From positions 6,566,686-6,630,685 of the forward strand of contig NW_022097996.1 of assembly GCF_002288925.2 (NCBI RefSeq): a stretch of 64,000 bases of DNA, written 5' to 3'. The stretch is from Delphinapterus leucas (taxonomy: Eukaryota > Chordata > Mammalia > Artiodactyla > Monodontidae). The position numbers and the translations under genes are program-made. The stretch's first letter is position 1. Every line of letters starts with the position of its first letter. A model generated the notes under the pieces. The model searched no databases, was not told where the DNA came from, and saw only the letters and a program-made list of their open reading frames with translations. This document shows, in pieces, positions 24,276 to 36,403 of this stretch.

Positions 24276-26094
24276 GACTCATTTCCTTTTTTCTAATGCA
24301 AAAATCTGAGAAACAGCTATATTTTTCTGACATATTTTGGATGTACTTTTCTCATTTTTTAAAAAAGAAATACAGTGGTAGTCTAAACAAATCTGTTGTA
24401 ACATAGCACAAAGGCACTTCCACTTAGGACGCAGCATAGATTAGATTAATTACCAAGCACTCTATCAAGTTAATTATTAATGTTTATGAGAACAATACTT
24501 TTCTGTTATTGTAATGTCTTGTTCTCTTTTCAAAAGAGTAGAGTATTTCCACAAAAGAATGATAGAGATTACTTTATTAATACCTGTTGGTATATCTAAT
24601 ATAAAATTATCTTTAAAATATATTAAACAGCTTTAATCAAAACATCCCTATGTAACAAGTTAAACATCAAATAAAGTACTATTCTAAAAGAACACACTGT
24701 ACCACTGCTTTTAGCAATTTTATGGCACTAAGCATTCAAATAGCACATGCTGTGGAAACAAATATATGTAATAAAGAATGGATTATGCACCATTTAGATG
24801 GATGGATGACACGCAGTGGAAGATGGGAAGAACACAAAGCAGCCTGGAGGTCTCAGGAAAGCATTCTGCTTTAAACACTTTTGTCTGAAGCAAACGAGAT
24901 TCCATAAAGTCTCTTCCTGAGCAAGCAGTGTTAAATCATGGGTTTAACATGAATGAGCTACTTTATGAGTGACATGAATGAGCTACTTTAAACACTCATT
25001 ATAAATGGTTAGTTTTTTTCAATATTTCTTAAGTGTCTAAATAGTGGGGTTTACAAATAAGAAATTTCCTATCTCAGATAAAGATCTAAAATGTGTACCA
25101 AAAGAATTATTTCTAACATGCAAATTCTATTGCCTTAAAGATGAGGAAATTCACTCATTTATATCTTCTTAGAGATTTTCAATTTTTTTCCAATGAGAAA
25201 GTAACAACTAGATTTTTGGTTACTTTAGGTTTTAAAAATCTTTTTAAGTGTTATCATGTGATATTACTCAAAGGCATAAGAACATGGGAGATTCTATGAG
25301 AAAATATTTTATACATATATAACCAAATTGGCAGCCCAACATTTACTTCTCTACTTCCAAAAGAGCAGACCACCAAAGTAGTTTAGAACAGACTGAGTAG
25401 AGGGGAAAAAAAGAAAAGAAAAAAACCTGATAACCAATCACACTTCTAACATTGAAAGGCAACAACTGTAGAGAAATGAAGGAAGGGTAAGTCCACAAGG
25501 AGGCCTTTTTCAGGAAAAAAGGGAAATAGCTAAGTACTAAGAGGTCACAGGGTACATTAAAAACATAAAAAAACAAAACAAAACAAAAAAAACCAGTCAT
25601 TAAATTTAAAGATCTGGTCCTGCAAGAGCAGTTTTTGCTACTAAAAAGCATACCATTGTAGGTTTTTTTTTTAATTCGAAAAAGATTTACAATATTACTT
25701 TGTTTTCTGAAGGTTTTTTCCTGTTCTTTGATTCTGTAATGAGTGTTACCAAATGGTATCTAAACAAATGTAAACATTAAGATGTCATTTAAAATGTAAC
25801 CAAAAAGCAGAGAATTGGGGGCTTATTTAATTTCACTTATTTCTTCAGCTTCTTTTGCAAGAGATGTTCCACTGTCTGTTTTAACTTTCAAATAAAATAA
25901 ATTTATTGAATTCCTCACTGGCATTATTTTTAATTACACTGATTCTTTAACTGCACTCTTTACTCAACCCAACTGCAATCAGCAGTGGTCATGGCAGCAC
26001 ATCCCAACCTACCTCCTCATGGCACACCACACTCCATGCCCACTGACTGCAAAAGCCATTCCTATGAGAGTTGGGGAGTTAAAAAACAAAACGA
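24276..26094. other. FBXO8 intron 1, mostly unassigned, one short tandem duplication
   Basis: At 24947-24965 and 24972-24990 the 19-mer 'acatgaatgagctacttta' is repeated exactly with a 25-base period. The frame at 25343-25651 on the minus strand is T-rich low-complexity translation. No gene. Confidence 0.5.
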
Positions 26095-26360
26095 TGTGTT
26101 TATTAATGCCACTGAACTGTACACTTAAAAATGGTTAAGATGGGGCTTCCCTGGTGGCGCAGTGGTTGAGAGTCCGCCTGCCGATGCAGGGGACACGGGT
26201 TCGTGCCCTAGTCCGGGAAGATCCCATATGCCACGGAGCGGCTGGGCCCCTCCGCAAAGGGAGAGGCCACAACAGTGAGAGGCCCACGTACTGCAAAAAA
26301 AAAAAAAAAAAGCTAAGATGGTAAATTTTATGTTATGTATATTTCACCATAATAAAAAAA
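26095..26360 (+). mobile_element. L1M 3' terminus split by a CHR-2 SINE
   Basis: 'ctgaactgtacacttaaaaa' before the SINE and 'taaattttatgttatgtata' after it form the usual L1M tail. The same motif in degraded form ends the L1 at 23270-23345. Confidence 0.75.
26144..26311 (+). mobile_element. CHR-2 SINE with 10-bp TSD and poly-A tail
   Basis: It starts 'ggcttccctggtggcgcagt', contains 'gacacgggttcgtgccctag', and ends in a run of about 17 A. Flanks GTTAAGATGG (26134-26143) and GCTAAGATGG (26312-26321) differ at one base. Confidence 0.92.
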
Positions 26361-26509
26361 ATGGGAAAACAAAACAAAAACTGTAATTCTCACTGAATTG
26401 CTTTTACACAAATAAGACAAGGTATTAACATAAAATAAATATTGACAGGAGCCAACAGGAAAGTCAGAAGTGAGATGAGAAAACATCTAACAATGAAAAC
26501 AGACTGACA

Positions 26510-26660
26510 CAAAACATGAGCTTGATTCAGGCTCCTTCAACTAGTTGTGAGTAGAGGGCACAATACTCAAAGCCTCACTTTCCTCACCGGTAAAAAGCGG
26601 GTTTTGAACTTGATGATCCCTAAGTTCTCTTTTTGCTATAAAATTCTATGATCCTATAAA
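26510..26660 (+). repeat. MIR-family fragment, sense
   Basis: 'ctcactttcctcaccggtaa' followed by 'gatgatccctaagttctctt' and 'attctatgatcct' is a common MIR-class 3' arrangement. The subfamily is uncertain. Confidence 0.55.
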
Positions 26661-28469
26661 AATGAGAAAATCCTAAAAAATTAAAATAAAAGGAAGAGGT
26701 GATGGAGATGGACGTATGTGTGCCTGTGTATGTGTATTTAGCATCTGTCCTTTCCATCTCTTTCCCCCCATGTCCATGACTTCTACAAATCACTGCTCAG
26801 GATGAGCAGATAGGGGCTCTCCAAGCATGGCTCACTTGCTAAAATCTTGTTCCTTCTTTCAAATAGCTTATGAAATCCCCTGCAATCTGCTCTTGCAGGA
26901 TACACAAACTGCTGATCACAGAGCTAAATTCCCAAACAGCCTAAACTTGAAAGCAAATATCTTTTCTCATCTCTATCTACATCACAAAAGCACTTGCCCT
27001 AAATGGAATATAAACTCATTCAAGTTTCACTGGAGAATCTATGTCAATAAATGTCAGTAAAACAAAACCACGAGAAAAAAATAAAGAAATGGAGAACATA
27101 AATTTCTAGAAGTGGATGTATTTCATTAAAGTTGTTTTCAAATAGTAAGTAAAATAATTCAGTGGAAATGCAACGTGAGTTAATGTATAATTCATAGACT
27201 TCATGTTAATGATTTTGACACATTATCATAGGTCAGCCAATGGATTAGCCTCAGTTTCCAAATCTGAATCAAAATGTAGGAAAAAAAGAGAGTTGTATCA
27301 AAACATAGCAGTTGGTTAAGTAATGAATGATAAAATCATAAATTTGAATGACTAATTTCAATGCTTTGTGATCAAAGAAAAGGTAATTTCTTGGTAATTC
27401 ATGTTTTTGTATCGTGAAATAAGGAAAATAACTATCTTTTAATTTATACAATTCTAAGCACAATAAACACACAAAACATTCCCTGTTAAACTGATAATAA
27501 GTGTAATAAATTACAAGACATGGTTCAGCTTATCTAGTTATTACCATAAGATATTTTGTGAATGAAGTATTTCAACTGTGTTATTTTAGCAAGCACCTGT
27601 TTAAAATCTGGCAGACATCTAAGGGGCCAAAACTAAATTTAGCAGACATCTAAGGACCCAAAACTACACTAGTTAATTGGTTGTAACCTACTATAAATGA
27701 ACTATGTTAACCTGATAGGGAGTACCTATTTAAAAGCCAAATCTACAATTTGAGGATTGACACAGTCGGGCTGGCGTTAAGCACCTGAGGTATAAAAGAT
27801 GACAACATCTTTCAAACCTGGAAGAAGCATAGGCAATTTTACAGTGGGTCAAGGCCAAAACAGTGTCACAATAAACCGGGAAGCCCGTACCTTTCATTGC
27901 CAATAAGCTCATTTGGTTCACTGACAAAAGCTGTGCTGGTGATGTGCGCCCAGGTAATGCTGAAAGAAGGTGGTACCTGACATCTAATAATGCTTAAAAA
28001 CAAACACACAAACATATTTCTGTTCTCAGACAGACCTCTCCCACCCGTTTGCTCTCATACCAACATAGAGACGGCCACATTCTTTCTACACTAGAAAGGC
28101 TTACCTCTAGCCTTTCCTAACTTCTTTCCACCTTTAAAGCTATCTTTGCTCATGTTTATTTTGAAACCATTTCAACCATATAAAATGGCAATGGGTAAGG
28201 AATACACAGTCTCCAGTTGTGATATGCTCTATTCACGTACACCTTAAAAACACAAACCTTCCTCTCACACATGTCATTCCTCAAGCAAAGTTTTCCAAGA
28301 AAAATAATAAGCCTCTCTTCAGGCATTTAGCAGAAAAAAAAAGACAACCTCCCCCAGGAAAAAAAAAAAACACAACTTTCCAAGAAATAAAATCCATGTA
28401 TAAGTTTGTCTATTTCATTACAATCAGGCATATTTTTGCTCAGTTATTTCTATCTATTAACTCCTAAAA
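26661..28469. other. FBXO8 intron 1, mostly unassigned, one short tandem duplication
   Basis: A 31-base-period duplication lies at 27611-27667 ('gcagacatctaagg...ccaaaact' twice). No gene or clear repeat was identified otherwise. Confidence 0.5.
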
Positions 28470-28710
28470 GTTATTAGCCAGGGTGTCTGTGTTAGGTCGC
28501 CTCTAAGATGGCTCCCATAGGCCCTTGCGTCTTGGGACTCACGCCCTTGTGTAATCCTCTCCACAGTGACTGAGTTGGATTTATTGACTCCTATCAACAG
28601 AATATGGCAGTAGTGATGGGATGCCACTTCTGAGATTAGCTTATAGAAGACTAGAGAGAGTCTTGGGTGCTCTCTCTTGGATTGCTCACTTGAGCGAAAG
28701 TCAGCTGCCA
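28470..28710 (+). mobile_element. MLT1-type LTR fragment (ERVL-MaLR)
   Basis: The order 'gttaggtcgcctctaagatg', 'ttgtgtaatcctctccac', 'agaatatggcagtagtgatg', 'ggatgccacttctgagatta' and 'agactagagagagtcttggg' matches the MLT1 LTR as I recall it. Only the 5' half is present and no internal retroviral sequence was seen. Confidence 0.75.
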
Positions 28711-29549
28711 TACTGTATACAGTATCTCAGACAAACTGTCAAGTTAACTGGATAAAAATGGCGAGTTTCCTACTCAACCCGAAAAGAGAATAAAATTTAT
28801 TCTTAATTCTGATATCTGCTCAAGTTTGTGAACCATTTTCTTAGAGGGTAAAAATTCTCCCTACCCCAGAAATATGGTCACCAGCTGCAACATTAAAAAA
28901 ATATATGTAAAGCTGAAATGGAAAACATAAATTAGCTTCACTTTGCAGTAATAAAGGTCATAATCTATTGATATGGAAATACCTGGGATCCTTGAAAATA
29001 AAGACTCCACTTGTTAAAAGAAGTAGATTCAATTATTAAATTACTAAATACATACAGAACCTAAAAATAAAACAAAACCCTTAAACGACTGAGGATTGGG
29101 ATCCATTTGTGATTTCACCCAATTTTAATAATAATTAAGTGAGCACCATATAAGAAACTAGAGCCTAGTCACAGAGAAACAAGCAAGAGACAAGTTAAGA
29201 ATCTGCCGAGTTTATAACCAAAGTTTAACAGCTGAAGCAACTGGCAATCCATCGTGACCTTAACTGGATGTGTTTGCATTCATGTTACTGTAAAAAGTAT
29301 GTTAAGAGCCAAAAACTCTGCCTATGCACCAAAAACACATTCTACTTGGAAAGCAACACCTGGGCTAGAAGAGCGTAACCTCTGCTGTTTCCCGGCTTTA
29401 TTTCAGAGTGAAGCCGGGTCCTACCTGGTGTCCCAAGCTGACCTAGGGGTCCCCAGTGACCCAGGAACGCAAGGAGCACACCTACTCCCGCCTCCTGACA
29501 CGGATTCCTCATTTTAATTAGCCAACTCCGCTGTCACTCAAGGTGCTTC
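28711..29549. other. FBXO8 intron 1 proximal to the promoter, no element recognised
   Basis: Composition rises in GC toward the promoter. No exon was recognised. The frame at 29254-29517 has no known similarity. Confidence 0.4.
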
Positions 29550-29692
29550 GCACAGCCATTGGCCCCAAAGTCTCGCTGGTTGGCAAGTTTCTGCCAACTG
29601 GAGCACCGATGGTCATCATTTCCGAGAAGAAAAGTAGGGGTGTACAGGGAAGAGAGGCAAGAACTCTGAAATATCTAGGGGGACACCCTTAC

Positions 29693-29945
29693 CTGAGCGA
29701 CCTGCGATTCCCCACCGCCGCCGCGACGAATCGGCCTCTGGGCGGGGGCTTTCAGCCAAAAAGAAAATGGCTCAGCCGGGAAGGGGTGCCCAGGCCATGG
29801 AGTAGCCGGTTCAAACTTTATTTGTTCACGCTGGTGAAGGTGAGGTCGGGGAGAATCCCAGAAACAGCACCTGATCCCTCCGAACTCAGCGTGCCCCAGG
29901 CTGCAGCAACCTGAACGGCCGACTCTCCGAGTTTTGACGTTTCCT
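29693..29945 (-). other. FBXO8: FBXO8 non-coding exon 1 (5' UTR), 5' end approximate
   Basis: On the minus strand a perfect donor GCTCAG/GTAAGG falls at 29693/29692, inside the CpG-rich block and in the right orientation to splice to the exon at 15334. No coding frame continues from it into FBXO8, so it would be 5' UTR. The upstream end near 29945 is inferred from the ETS/CRE site at 29953-29966 and is only approximate. Confidence 0.65.
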
Positions 29946-29952
29946 ATTGTTG

Positions 29953-29966
29953 CCGGAAGTGACGTC
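29953..29966 (+). promoter_or_regulatory. Composite ETS / CRE-like site at the centre of the divergent promoter
   Basis: The sequence CCGGAAGTGACGTC joins a consensus ETS site (CCGGAAGT, GABPA/ELK class) to a CREB/ATF core (TGACGT). ETS sites with adjacent CRE half-sites are a known hallmark of mammalian bidirectional and CpG-island promoters. It sits between the inferred start regions of FBXO8 and CEP44, so it could serve both. A second TGACGT core lies just upstream, at about 29935-29940. Confidence 0.7.
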
Positions 29967-29984
29967 CGTATTCGGGGGCGCTTC

Positions 29985-30435
29985 AAGAAGAAGTATTTTT
30001 ATCCCCTCGATCTACGATTCGCCACAGAGTCCCGGTCTCTCACTTCGCAGTCCGAGCCCCTGTGAGCCTCAGAACCGGGCAGACTTCGAATCTGCACCTT
30101 GGGATCGGACTGGACGTAGGAAAGACTCTCGGCAGGGTCAGTCTTTCCAGGGCTCTGTACGAACGTGCTGTGGAATCTGCAGCGGGGAATCCAGGAGCTC
30201 AGGGGAGCCGGCAGCTTGGAAGGTCCTGCCGCGGTGCGTGGCGGGCTTCCACCCGCTGCTCAGAATACAAACGGTCGGCGGGAGAAGCGCGTCCCGGCGT
30301 CGGCGTCGGGCCGCAGGGAGTCGTTGCTGGAGGCTGGGCTCCCGGGGCTCTGGGATTGCACATGCTACCACCTCCTCTGCCCGTTGTGCGGGGCTGGAGG
30401 CCTTTGGAGCCCGTTCTTTGCTCGGCCGCTGCTGG
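29985..30435 (+). other. CEP44: CEP44 probable non-coding exon 1 (5' UTR), 5' end approximate
   Basis: A good donor, GCTGG/GTGAGCG, occurs at 30435/30436 inside the CpG-rich block. It is in the right orientation to splice to the exon starting at 36404. The transcription start is not defined by sequence. About 29985 is inferred from the ETS/CRE site. A weaker GTGAGC donor near 30061 is an alternative. There may be further 5' UTR exons that I cannot see. Confidence 0.5.
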
Positions 30436-31031
30436 GTGAGCGCGGGGGGTGCAGGCGGGGCTGCGCCCCGGGATGGGCCGGGGTCGCCTCTCTCCGCTGC
30501 CCTAACCGAGGCCCCGGCTGGGGCGAGTGACCAGGGCTGCCTTTTCATCCTTTTAAATCAAGTGCAGGGGAGGAGAGCGCTAGACGTGCCTTGCCCATGA
30601 ACCCGACTGGGATATCCTTTTGATAACGAAGAAATGGGAAGAGCTCATCTTCTCAGATCAGGTTGTAACTTAGGGTGGGAAGTCCTAGACGGACCGATTC
30701 CTGCTGTTGGAGCCTCTGAGCTGAGGGGCAGTCCGGCTCCTCGGAAATACTGATGAGAAGGAAGAGCTGAGAATAGTTGATGTTTTCCTTGCTTTACATT
30801 TCCCTAGTGTTTCAGTGTTTCTCCACTTTCCTACAGGACTATAGCTTTTTCCCTTACCGTAAAAAAAAAATCAATCTTGAAATTTGGATTCCGGAATTAC
30901 GGCTGTAGTAGACTTTTTTTCTAAAATTATCCACAAACCTTTTAACGGTTTTATATATGAACACAGCAATCCTACAGAGTTATATACTTGACCCTTACTC
31001 CCCGTTTTCCCCAATTTTCTCCTCTATTTTT

Positions 31032-31236
31032 TTTTTTTTTTTTTGCTGTACGCGGGCCTCTCACTGTTGTGGCCTCTCCCGTTGCGGAGCACAGGCTCCG
31101 GACGCGCAGGCTCAGCGGCCATGGCTCACGGGCCCAGCTGCTCCGCAGCATGTGGGATCTTCCCGGACCGGGGCACGAACCCGTGTCCCCTGCATCGGCA
31201 GGCGGACTCTCAACCACCGCGCCACCAGGGAAGTCC
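31032..31236 (-). mobile_element. CHR-2 SINE with 14-bp TSD, near the CEP44 promoter
   Basis: A poly-T run at the left, antisense SINE body, and 'cgccaccagggaagtcc' at the right. It is flanked by TCTCCTCTATTTTT at 31018-31031 and 31237-31250. It lies in CEP44 intron 1 about 600 bases after the probable exon 1 donor. Confidence 0.93.
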
Positions 31237-31250
31237 TCTCCTCTATTTTT

Positions 31251-32974
31251 GATAGATAATATTTAGCGTTATGAGCTGTCACAAACTCTTAGCCCTCGAC
31301 CGTCATCTTTACACCAGTCGGTGTAGTTGCTTCATTCTGAACAAAAATCACTGAGTTCAATGGCATTCCATTGGGAGGCATCATTTAATGGCCTCTAACA
31401 ACGGTGAGATTCAACTAGATTAAAAATCTTAAAAATGCTATTTTATACCATTTCCACGATGTCTCCTGTAATAAATTCAGTGGGGCAGACCTAACTAGTA
31501 GCGGAGAACTCTCTGAGGAAGCTAGGAAGCAATATGAGACCATCTTAGTGGTTGAATCTGTGCTACAAGCTGAGTGATATATGCTTTTGTCTTTTAATTT
31601 CTTTTTATAAGGGTTATAAAGCGAAAATGTTAAGCGATTTCTTAAAAAGTTACTTTTCATGTCTGAAACTACTATGTTTAAATGTGCACAAGTCCTAAAT
31701 TGGCTTTTTTTTAATATCTTAATTTCTAGGGTTTTTTTCAGTTTTATAATAGAAAAGTAAAGCCTTTCATGCAAGTGTAGAGCAGTAGCTGTAATTTTTT
31801 CTATAATACTCAAAAATATTTTAACCCCTTTGTTTTTTTCTATCCTGTTTATCACTTGTCTCCTTCACCTGCAGATCCCAGCTGTACCTGTATCTTACTC
31901 TTCTTCAAAATATTTATTCTGCTGGTACTGAAGAGGATGTGTTCCAGGGACATACTTTGTTGTCAGAAATTCCATTACCAAAGGTAGAAATAATGAGACA
32001 TTGGTATATGTTACAGGACTTCAGAGAAAGGAAGGACGGAAAGATACCTTAAAGTGTTAAATAAAACAAAAATTCCACGTACCGCAAAGATGGAACATAC
32101 ATCTGAAAGGATTAAAGGAAGTCTGTGGGAAGAGATAAAATTTATATTAAAATTATAGAATGTCTTAGGAGAAAAGGTCCCCCTAGAAGAATTGTGTTAC
32201 GATACGTGGGTCTGGAACTTAAAACGAGCTAACACCTACTATATTGGCCAGGGGCAACACCCAAGAATATATATTTTTTGCATTCAACAGCCAGATTAGT
32301 TCCCACTTTGTCTTTCCCAGGAAAATAAAGACTGGTCTTGGGAAGTCATCTTCAACCGCTTCCATATGCACATAAATCCCCCAGTCATCCTAAAAGATGT
32401 TAGAGAAGGTTTACCCTTCTTGGCCAATATATTGTAGAATGTGATTTTTAGGATCACTTCCTCTTTTCTCTAGTTCCCTCCCATTTGACACTACTTGAAA
32501 TTCCCTCTGCCTAAAAATGTGTTTAGTTGAAGTAATTGGTTGGCTGAAAAATATTGACTAAAACCCACGCGTGAGCATTTAAAAGTATATTCAATAACGT
32601 GTTCTTTACCGTGTTGATAAAGGAGAGGAAGCTTGGAACAGGAATATTCTATGTTCTTTAAGAGGAGGAAAGGGTACAGAGCTGGGTGGCCAGTGGCTTA
32701 AAATAGAAAGCTTACTAAATTTAGGATTTTGCGAATTGCTAGCCCACCTCTGGTTATGCGTAGATATAGGGAAGGTGTGTAAGAAGGTGATTTGTATCCT
32801 AGGCAGCTGCTGGGATGTTGACTAGGGGGAAATGACCGTACTAACTCTACTTCGCCTGATTTATGTGTTGTTCTGTTTTGTTTTTAATGTCAGTGACCTA
32901 TTTTTCTATTTGTCTTACATTTTACATGTAGATTTTCAACAACATACCTGGAATTAATTATTGAAGGATGTGAG
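31251..32974. other. CEP44 intron 1, no element recognised
   Basis: Intronic sequence with only short frames; nothing assignable. Confidence 0.4.
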
Positions 32975-34010
32975 GTACCCTTTACATCAAGGGGTCAGGA
33001 TTTATTTATCCCATTTGGATGTTCAGTTGACACAGTACCATTTATTGAAAAAGACCATCCATTTTTCCAGGGCTGCTCTGCATCAACTTTGTCATAAGTC
33101 TAGTGTCATTGTATGCATGGTCTGTTTCTGTACGTTGTTCCATTCCATTGTTCTGTTTGTAGATATTTTCAATAATTCTAAATTTAACTTTATACTGAGT
33201 CTCATTATCCAGTGGTTGAATTTTCCAATTTTGATCTTCTTCAGCATTATGTTATTTATTGTTTATCTTTTGCATATCTATGCAAAGTTTGGAATCAGCT
33301 TGTCAATTTCCACCTTTAAAAAACTGCAGGGAGTTTTGGGGAGGGATGGCATGGAGGGAATACATTGAATTATGGATCGACTTACTGAGTCTTTAAGTCC
33401 TTGCTCAAGATGTAGACCTCTTATTTAGGGCTTCTTTAATTTATCTCAGTGAAGTTTTCTGGATTTTTTGTTTTGAGGTCTTACAGATCCGTTTTAGATT
33501 TATTCACATGTTTATGATATTGGAGGCTAGTGAATTATTTACACATTTTTTTTAACATATTTAAACATAATTTAGAAATTATTTGGGTAGTACAGAGAAA
33601 TAACAATTGATACTTGTATATTGGCCTGCTATCCAGCAGCCGTGCTAAATCCATTTGATTTCTTTTGGATTTTTTCAAATACAATTATGTTGTCTGTGAC
33701 TAATGACATTTTTATTTCTTCCTTTTTAGTCTTTATTCCTTTTATTTCTTTTTCTTGTATTTTTGTACTGCCTAAGACCTCTAGTACAGTATTGGATAGA
33801 AATGGTGAGAGTGGATAAGCTTGCCTTTTCCCAGTCTCAGGAAGAAAGCTTTTAATATTTCACCTTTACATATGATGTTTGCAGTAAACTTTTTGTAGGT
33901 ATCCTGCAGATAACTGCAGGCAGTTCCCTTCTATTCCTAACGTCCTAAGAATTATATCCTAAATGTTGAATTTTATCAAATGCCTGAGTTTGTTGTTTTT
34001 ACTGTTCAAA
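32975..34010 (-). mobile_element. Old L1M ORF2 fragment, antisense
   Basis: Plus-strand text such as 'cagtaccatttattgaaaaa', 'ttttccagggctgctctgca' and 'gttccattccattgttctgt' is antisense L1 ORF2. Many lesions. Confidence 0.82.
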
Positions 34011-34199
34011 TTGTTTCAGCTTTGACCACTGGAAGCTGTTTCATTTGGTTCCTGTGTCCCTATGACATACGTGTGGGATTGGTTTGTTTGTTTTGTGTGT
34101 AATTTCTTACTTTCTAGAATTATATAATGCCTCAGGCTCATCTCATATATTTCCTGGCCCAGTCCTAGAATTGGCCATTTCTCCAGGAATCCAGCATTA

Positions 34200-34599
34200 C
34201 ACATATTCTGCATCTATATTAAGCTAAACATGAGTTCATACTTGCATGTCTAACTAAACCATGAGGCGTGGCTCATTCCAATCTCGTCCCCTTGCTTATC
34301 TGTAAATTCCCACTCCAGCAGTGCGAATCCTGGCTTCTACTATTTAGCCATCCATTTGCTTAATTGTTCAATTCCAGCATATATGTGGAATTAACTCATA
34401 TGTACATGGGAGACAACTTTATACACTGGAGTACAGTGTTTCTGTGCAGCTCATTTTGCCTTTAGTCTCACAGGCTCCACTCATTCCCAAAGTTACTTAG
34501 CAGCTTTTCCATCCACCCCCTCTGTGAGGTAGCTTTGCACATTACCTGTATGTGACCCTCCCTCTTACCTCTGAATCCTTGCAGCCGTGATCTCTGTAG
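34200..34599. other. CEP44 intron 1 spacer between two L1M pieces
   Basis: About 400 bases of unassigned sequence between antisense L1 fragments. I could not tell whether it is an insertion or unrelated flanking DNA. Confidence 0.3.
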
Positions 34600-35440
34600 T
34601 TTTTATTGTCTCTACAGTTTTGCCTTTTCCAGAATATCATAAAATGGAAACCAAACAATATGTACCCTTTTCAGACTGGTTCCTTTTACTTAGCAATATG
34701 CATTAAGGTTCATTCGTGTCTTTTTGTGGCTTCATAGCTCTTTCTTTATTGCTGAATAATGTCCTGTTGTATGGATGTGTTAATTTTTTAAACTCATTTG
34801 GCTATTGAAGGACATCCTGACTGCTTACAGTTTTGGGTGATTAGGAGCAGAGCTGCTGTAAACATTTGCATGCAGGATCTTGTATGTGCATTAAATTTTC
34901 AAGTCACTTGGGTAAATAACTCTAAGCACGATTGCTGATTGTATGGTGTTTAGCCTTGTAAGAGCCTGCCAAACTGTCTTCCAAAATGGCTATGCGATTT
35001 GCATTCCCACCCACCAAAAATGAGAGTTCCTGTTGCTCCATATGCTCATAAGCATTTGATACTGTCAGTTTTTTGGATTCTAACCATTGTGATAGATATG
35101 CAGTGGTATCATTTTTTAAATTTGTAATTACTTAAAGACATTCGATGTTGAGCATCTTATATGCTTACTTGCCATCTGTGTATCTTCTTTAATGAGATTT
35201 TCAGATATTTTGCCCATTTTTAAATTGGCTTGTTTGTTTTCTTACTCTTACATTTAAGAATTCTTTGTATACTTTGGAAACAAGTCTTTTATCCAGTATG
35301 TGTTTTATGAATATTCTGTCTGCAGCCTGTCTTTTCATTTTCTTAACAGTGTATTTTGTAGAACAGAAGTTTAATCTTAATGAATTCCAAGTCAATTTTT
35401 TTATGGGTTGTGCTGATATTTTCTAAAAACTCATTGCTAA
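34600..35440 (-). mobile_element. Old L1M 3' ORF2 fragment, antisense
   Basis: Contains 'tcctgttgtatggatgtgtt', 'gattgctgattgtatggtgt', 'tccaaaatggctatgcgatt' and 'gttgagcatcttatatgctt', all typical of antisense L1 ORF2/3' region. Confidence 0.8.
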
Positions 35441-36403
35441 ACTTGGGGAATCAGAGGTAGTTGCCTATAGCTGAGCAAGTTATATGTGTCTGGGGGTGGT
35501 GGGTGGGAGGGGAAGCAGAGGGAAAGTAAAAGTCTAGGGTTTAGCAGCTTCTTATACGGACTTTCAAATAATCGTTCTTATTTCAAGGCCATGGCCTTAC
35601 CCTTCAGCCTTTCAGAAGTATCAGGTCCCCTCATTTCTGAACCTGTTGCTGTTGTTGGCTTCCTCCTAAACAGGAGGATGGGATTGACCTACCTTTGCTC
35701 TGCTAGGTTGGTTATCACCCATCCATCCATCTTCCAAAATTTTGTTGACGCATCCTTTGTCATGTGGAATCCCCTCTAGTTTTCTTTACCCTGATGAGTA
35801 TATATGGTTTCTAATCATTTACTTTCATTTTAGTGGTGTTTAGAAAAGGGAATGAAGGTAACATGCATTTAACCAGCTGCCATATTTAACCAGCTGAATT
35901 CTGAATTTAACTTATCTATTTTTATTTTTTAAGCAAACAATCTGATTTACAACTATGTAAGTTCAGAACCCTGGGAATACTGACCAAATCTGTGCTAAAT
36001 TTCTTTGTCTCCATTTCTTACTGATTTTTATTATGTACCCTTTATAAGCATCCACAATACTCATTGATGGAGATTATTTTAGGGTGATATGTCTTCCCAA
36101 ATTGTACTTTGTTGTACCATTAAGTATTTGGGAGAGTGTCATATAATATCAGACACACTGTTAGAAGATGAACATAAGGCAAACTTATTTTTTTAGTGAA
36201 AAAATATTGAGGGGGGAAAAGTGCACCTGACATTCAGGAATATATGGAAGGTACAAGACAGTACTACACCAGTAGGGAAGATGAATTAGGGGAGAAATAG
36301 CTAAGATAAATATGGTAAGTGTGTACGAGATTGAACAAAAGAGATTAGAGAAGCTTCAAAGATACAAAGAGTTGAGCAGTGTTTTATGGATTTTTTTTTT
36401 TAG
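35441..36403. other. CEP44 intron 1, distal part, no element recognised
   Basis: It ends in the T-rich tract and TAG acceptor of the first coding exon. The frame at 35486-35779 has no known similarity. Confidence 0.4.

Larger units (their letters stand above)
29550..30550. promoter_or_regulatory. CpG-island-like bidirectional promoter shared by FBXO8 and CEP44
   Basis: This roughly 1-kb block is visibly GC-rich and full of CpG, unlike the AT-rich surroundings. It lies between the divergent genes. It has no TATA box at a plausible position, typical of housekeeping divergent promoters. FBXO8 exon 1 reads out leftwards with its donor at 29693. A probable CEP44 exon 1 reads out rightwards with a donor at 30435/30436. 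The long open frames here reflect GC-rich sequence poor in stop codons, not coding. Confidence 0.85.

Noticed and set aside
30138..30548. 136-codon minus-strand frame in the promoter block
   Set aside because: Shadow of the GC-rich sequence. It overlaps the probable CEP44 5' UTR exon.
29947..30600. 217-codon plus-strand frame, the longest in the window
   Set aside because: It lies in the CpG-rich promoter, overlaps open frames in every other phase, and is arginine/glycine/serine-rich as expected of stop-poor GC-rich DNA. No known domain.
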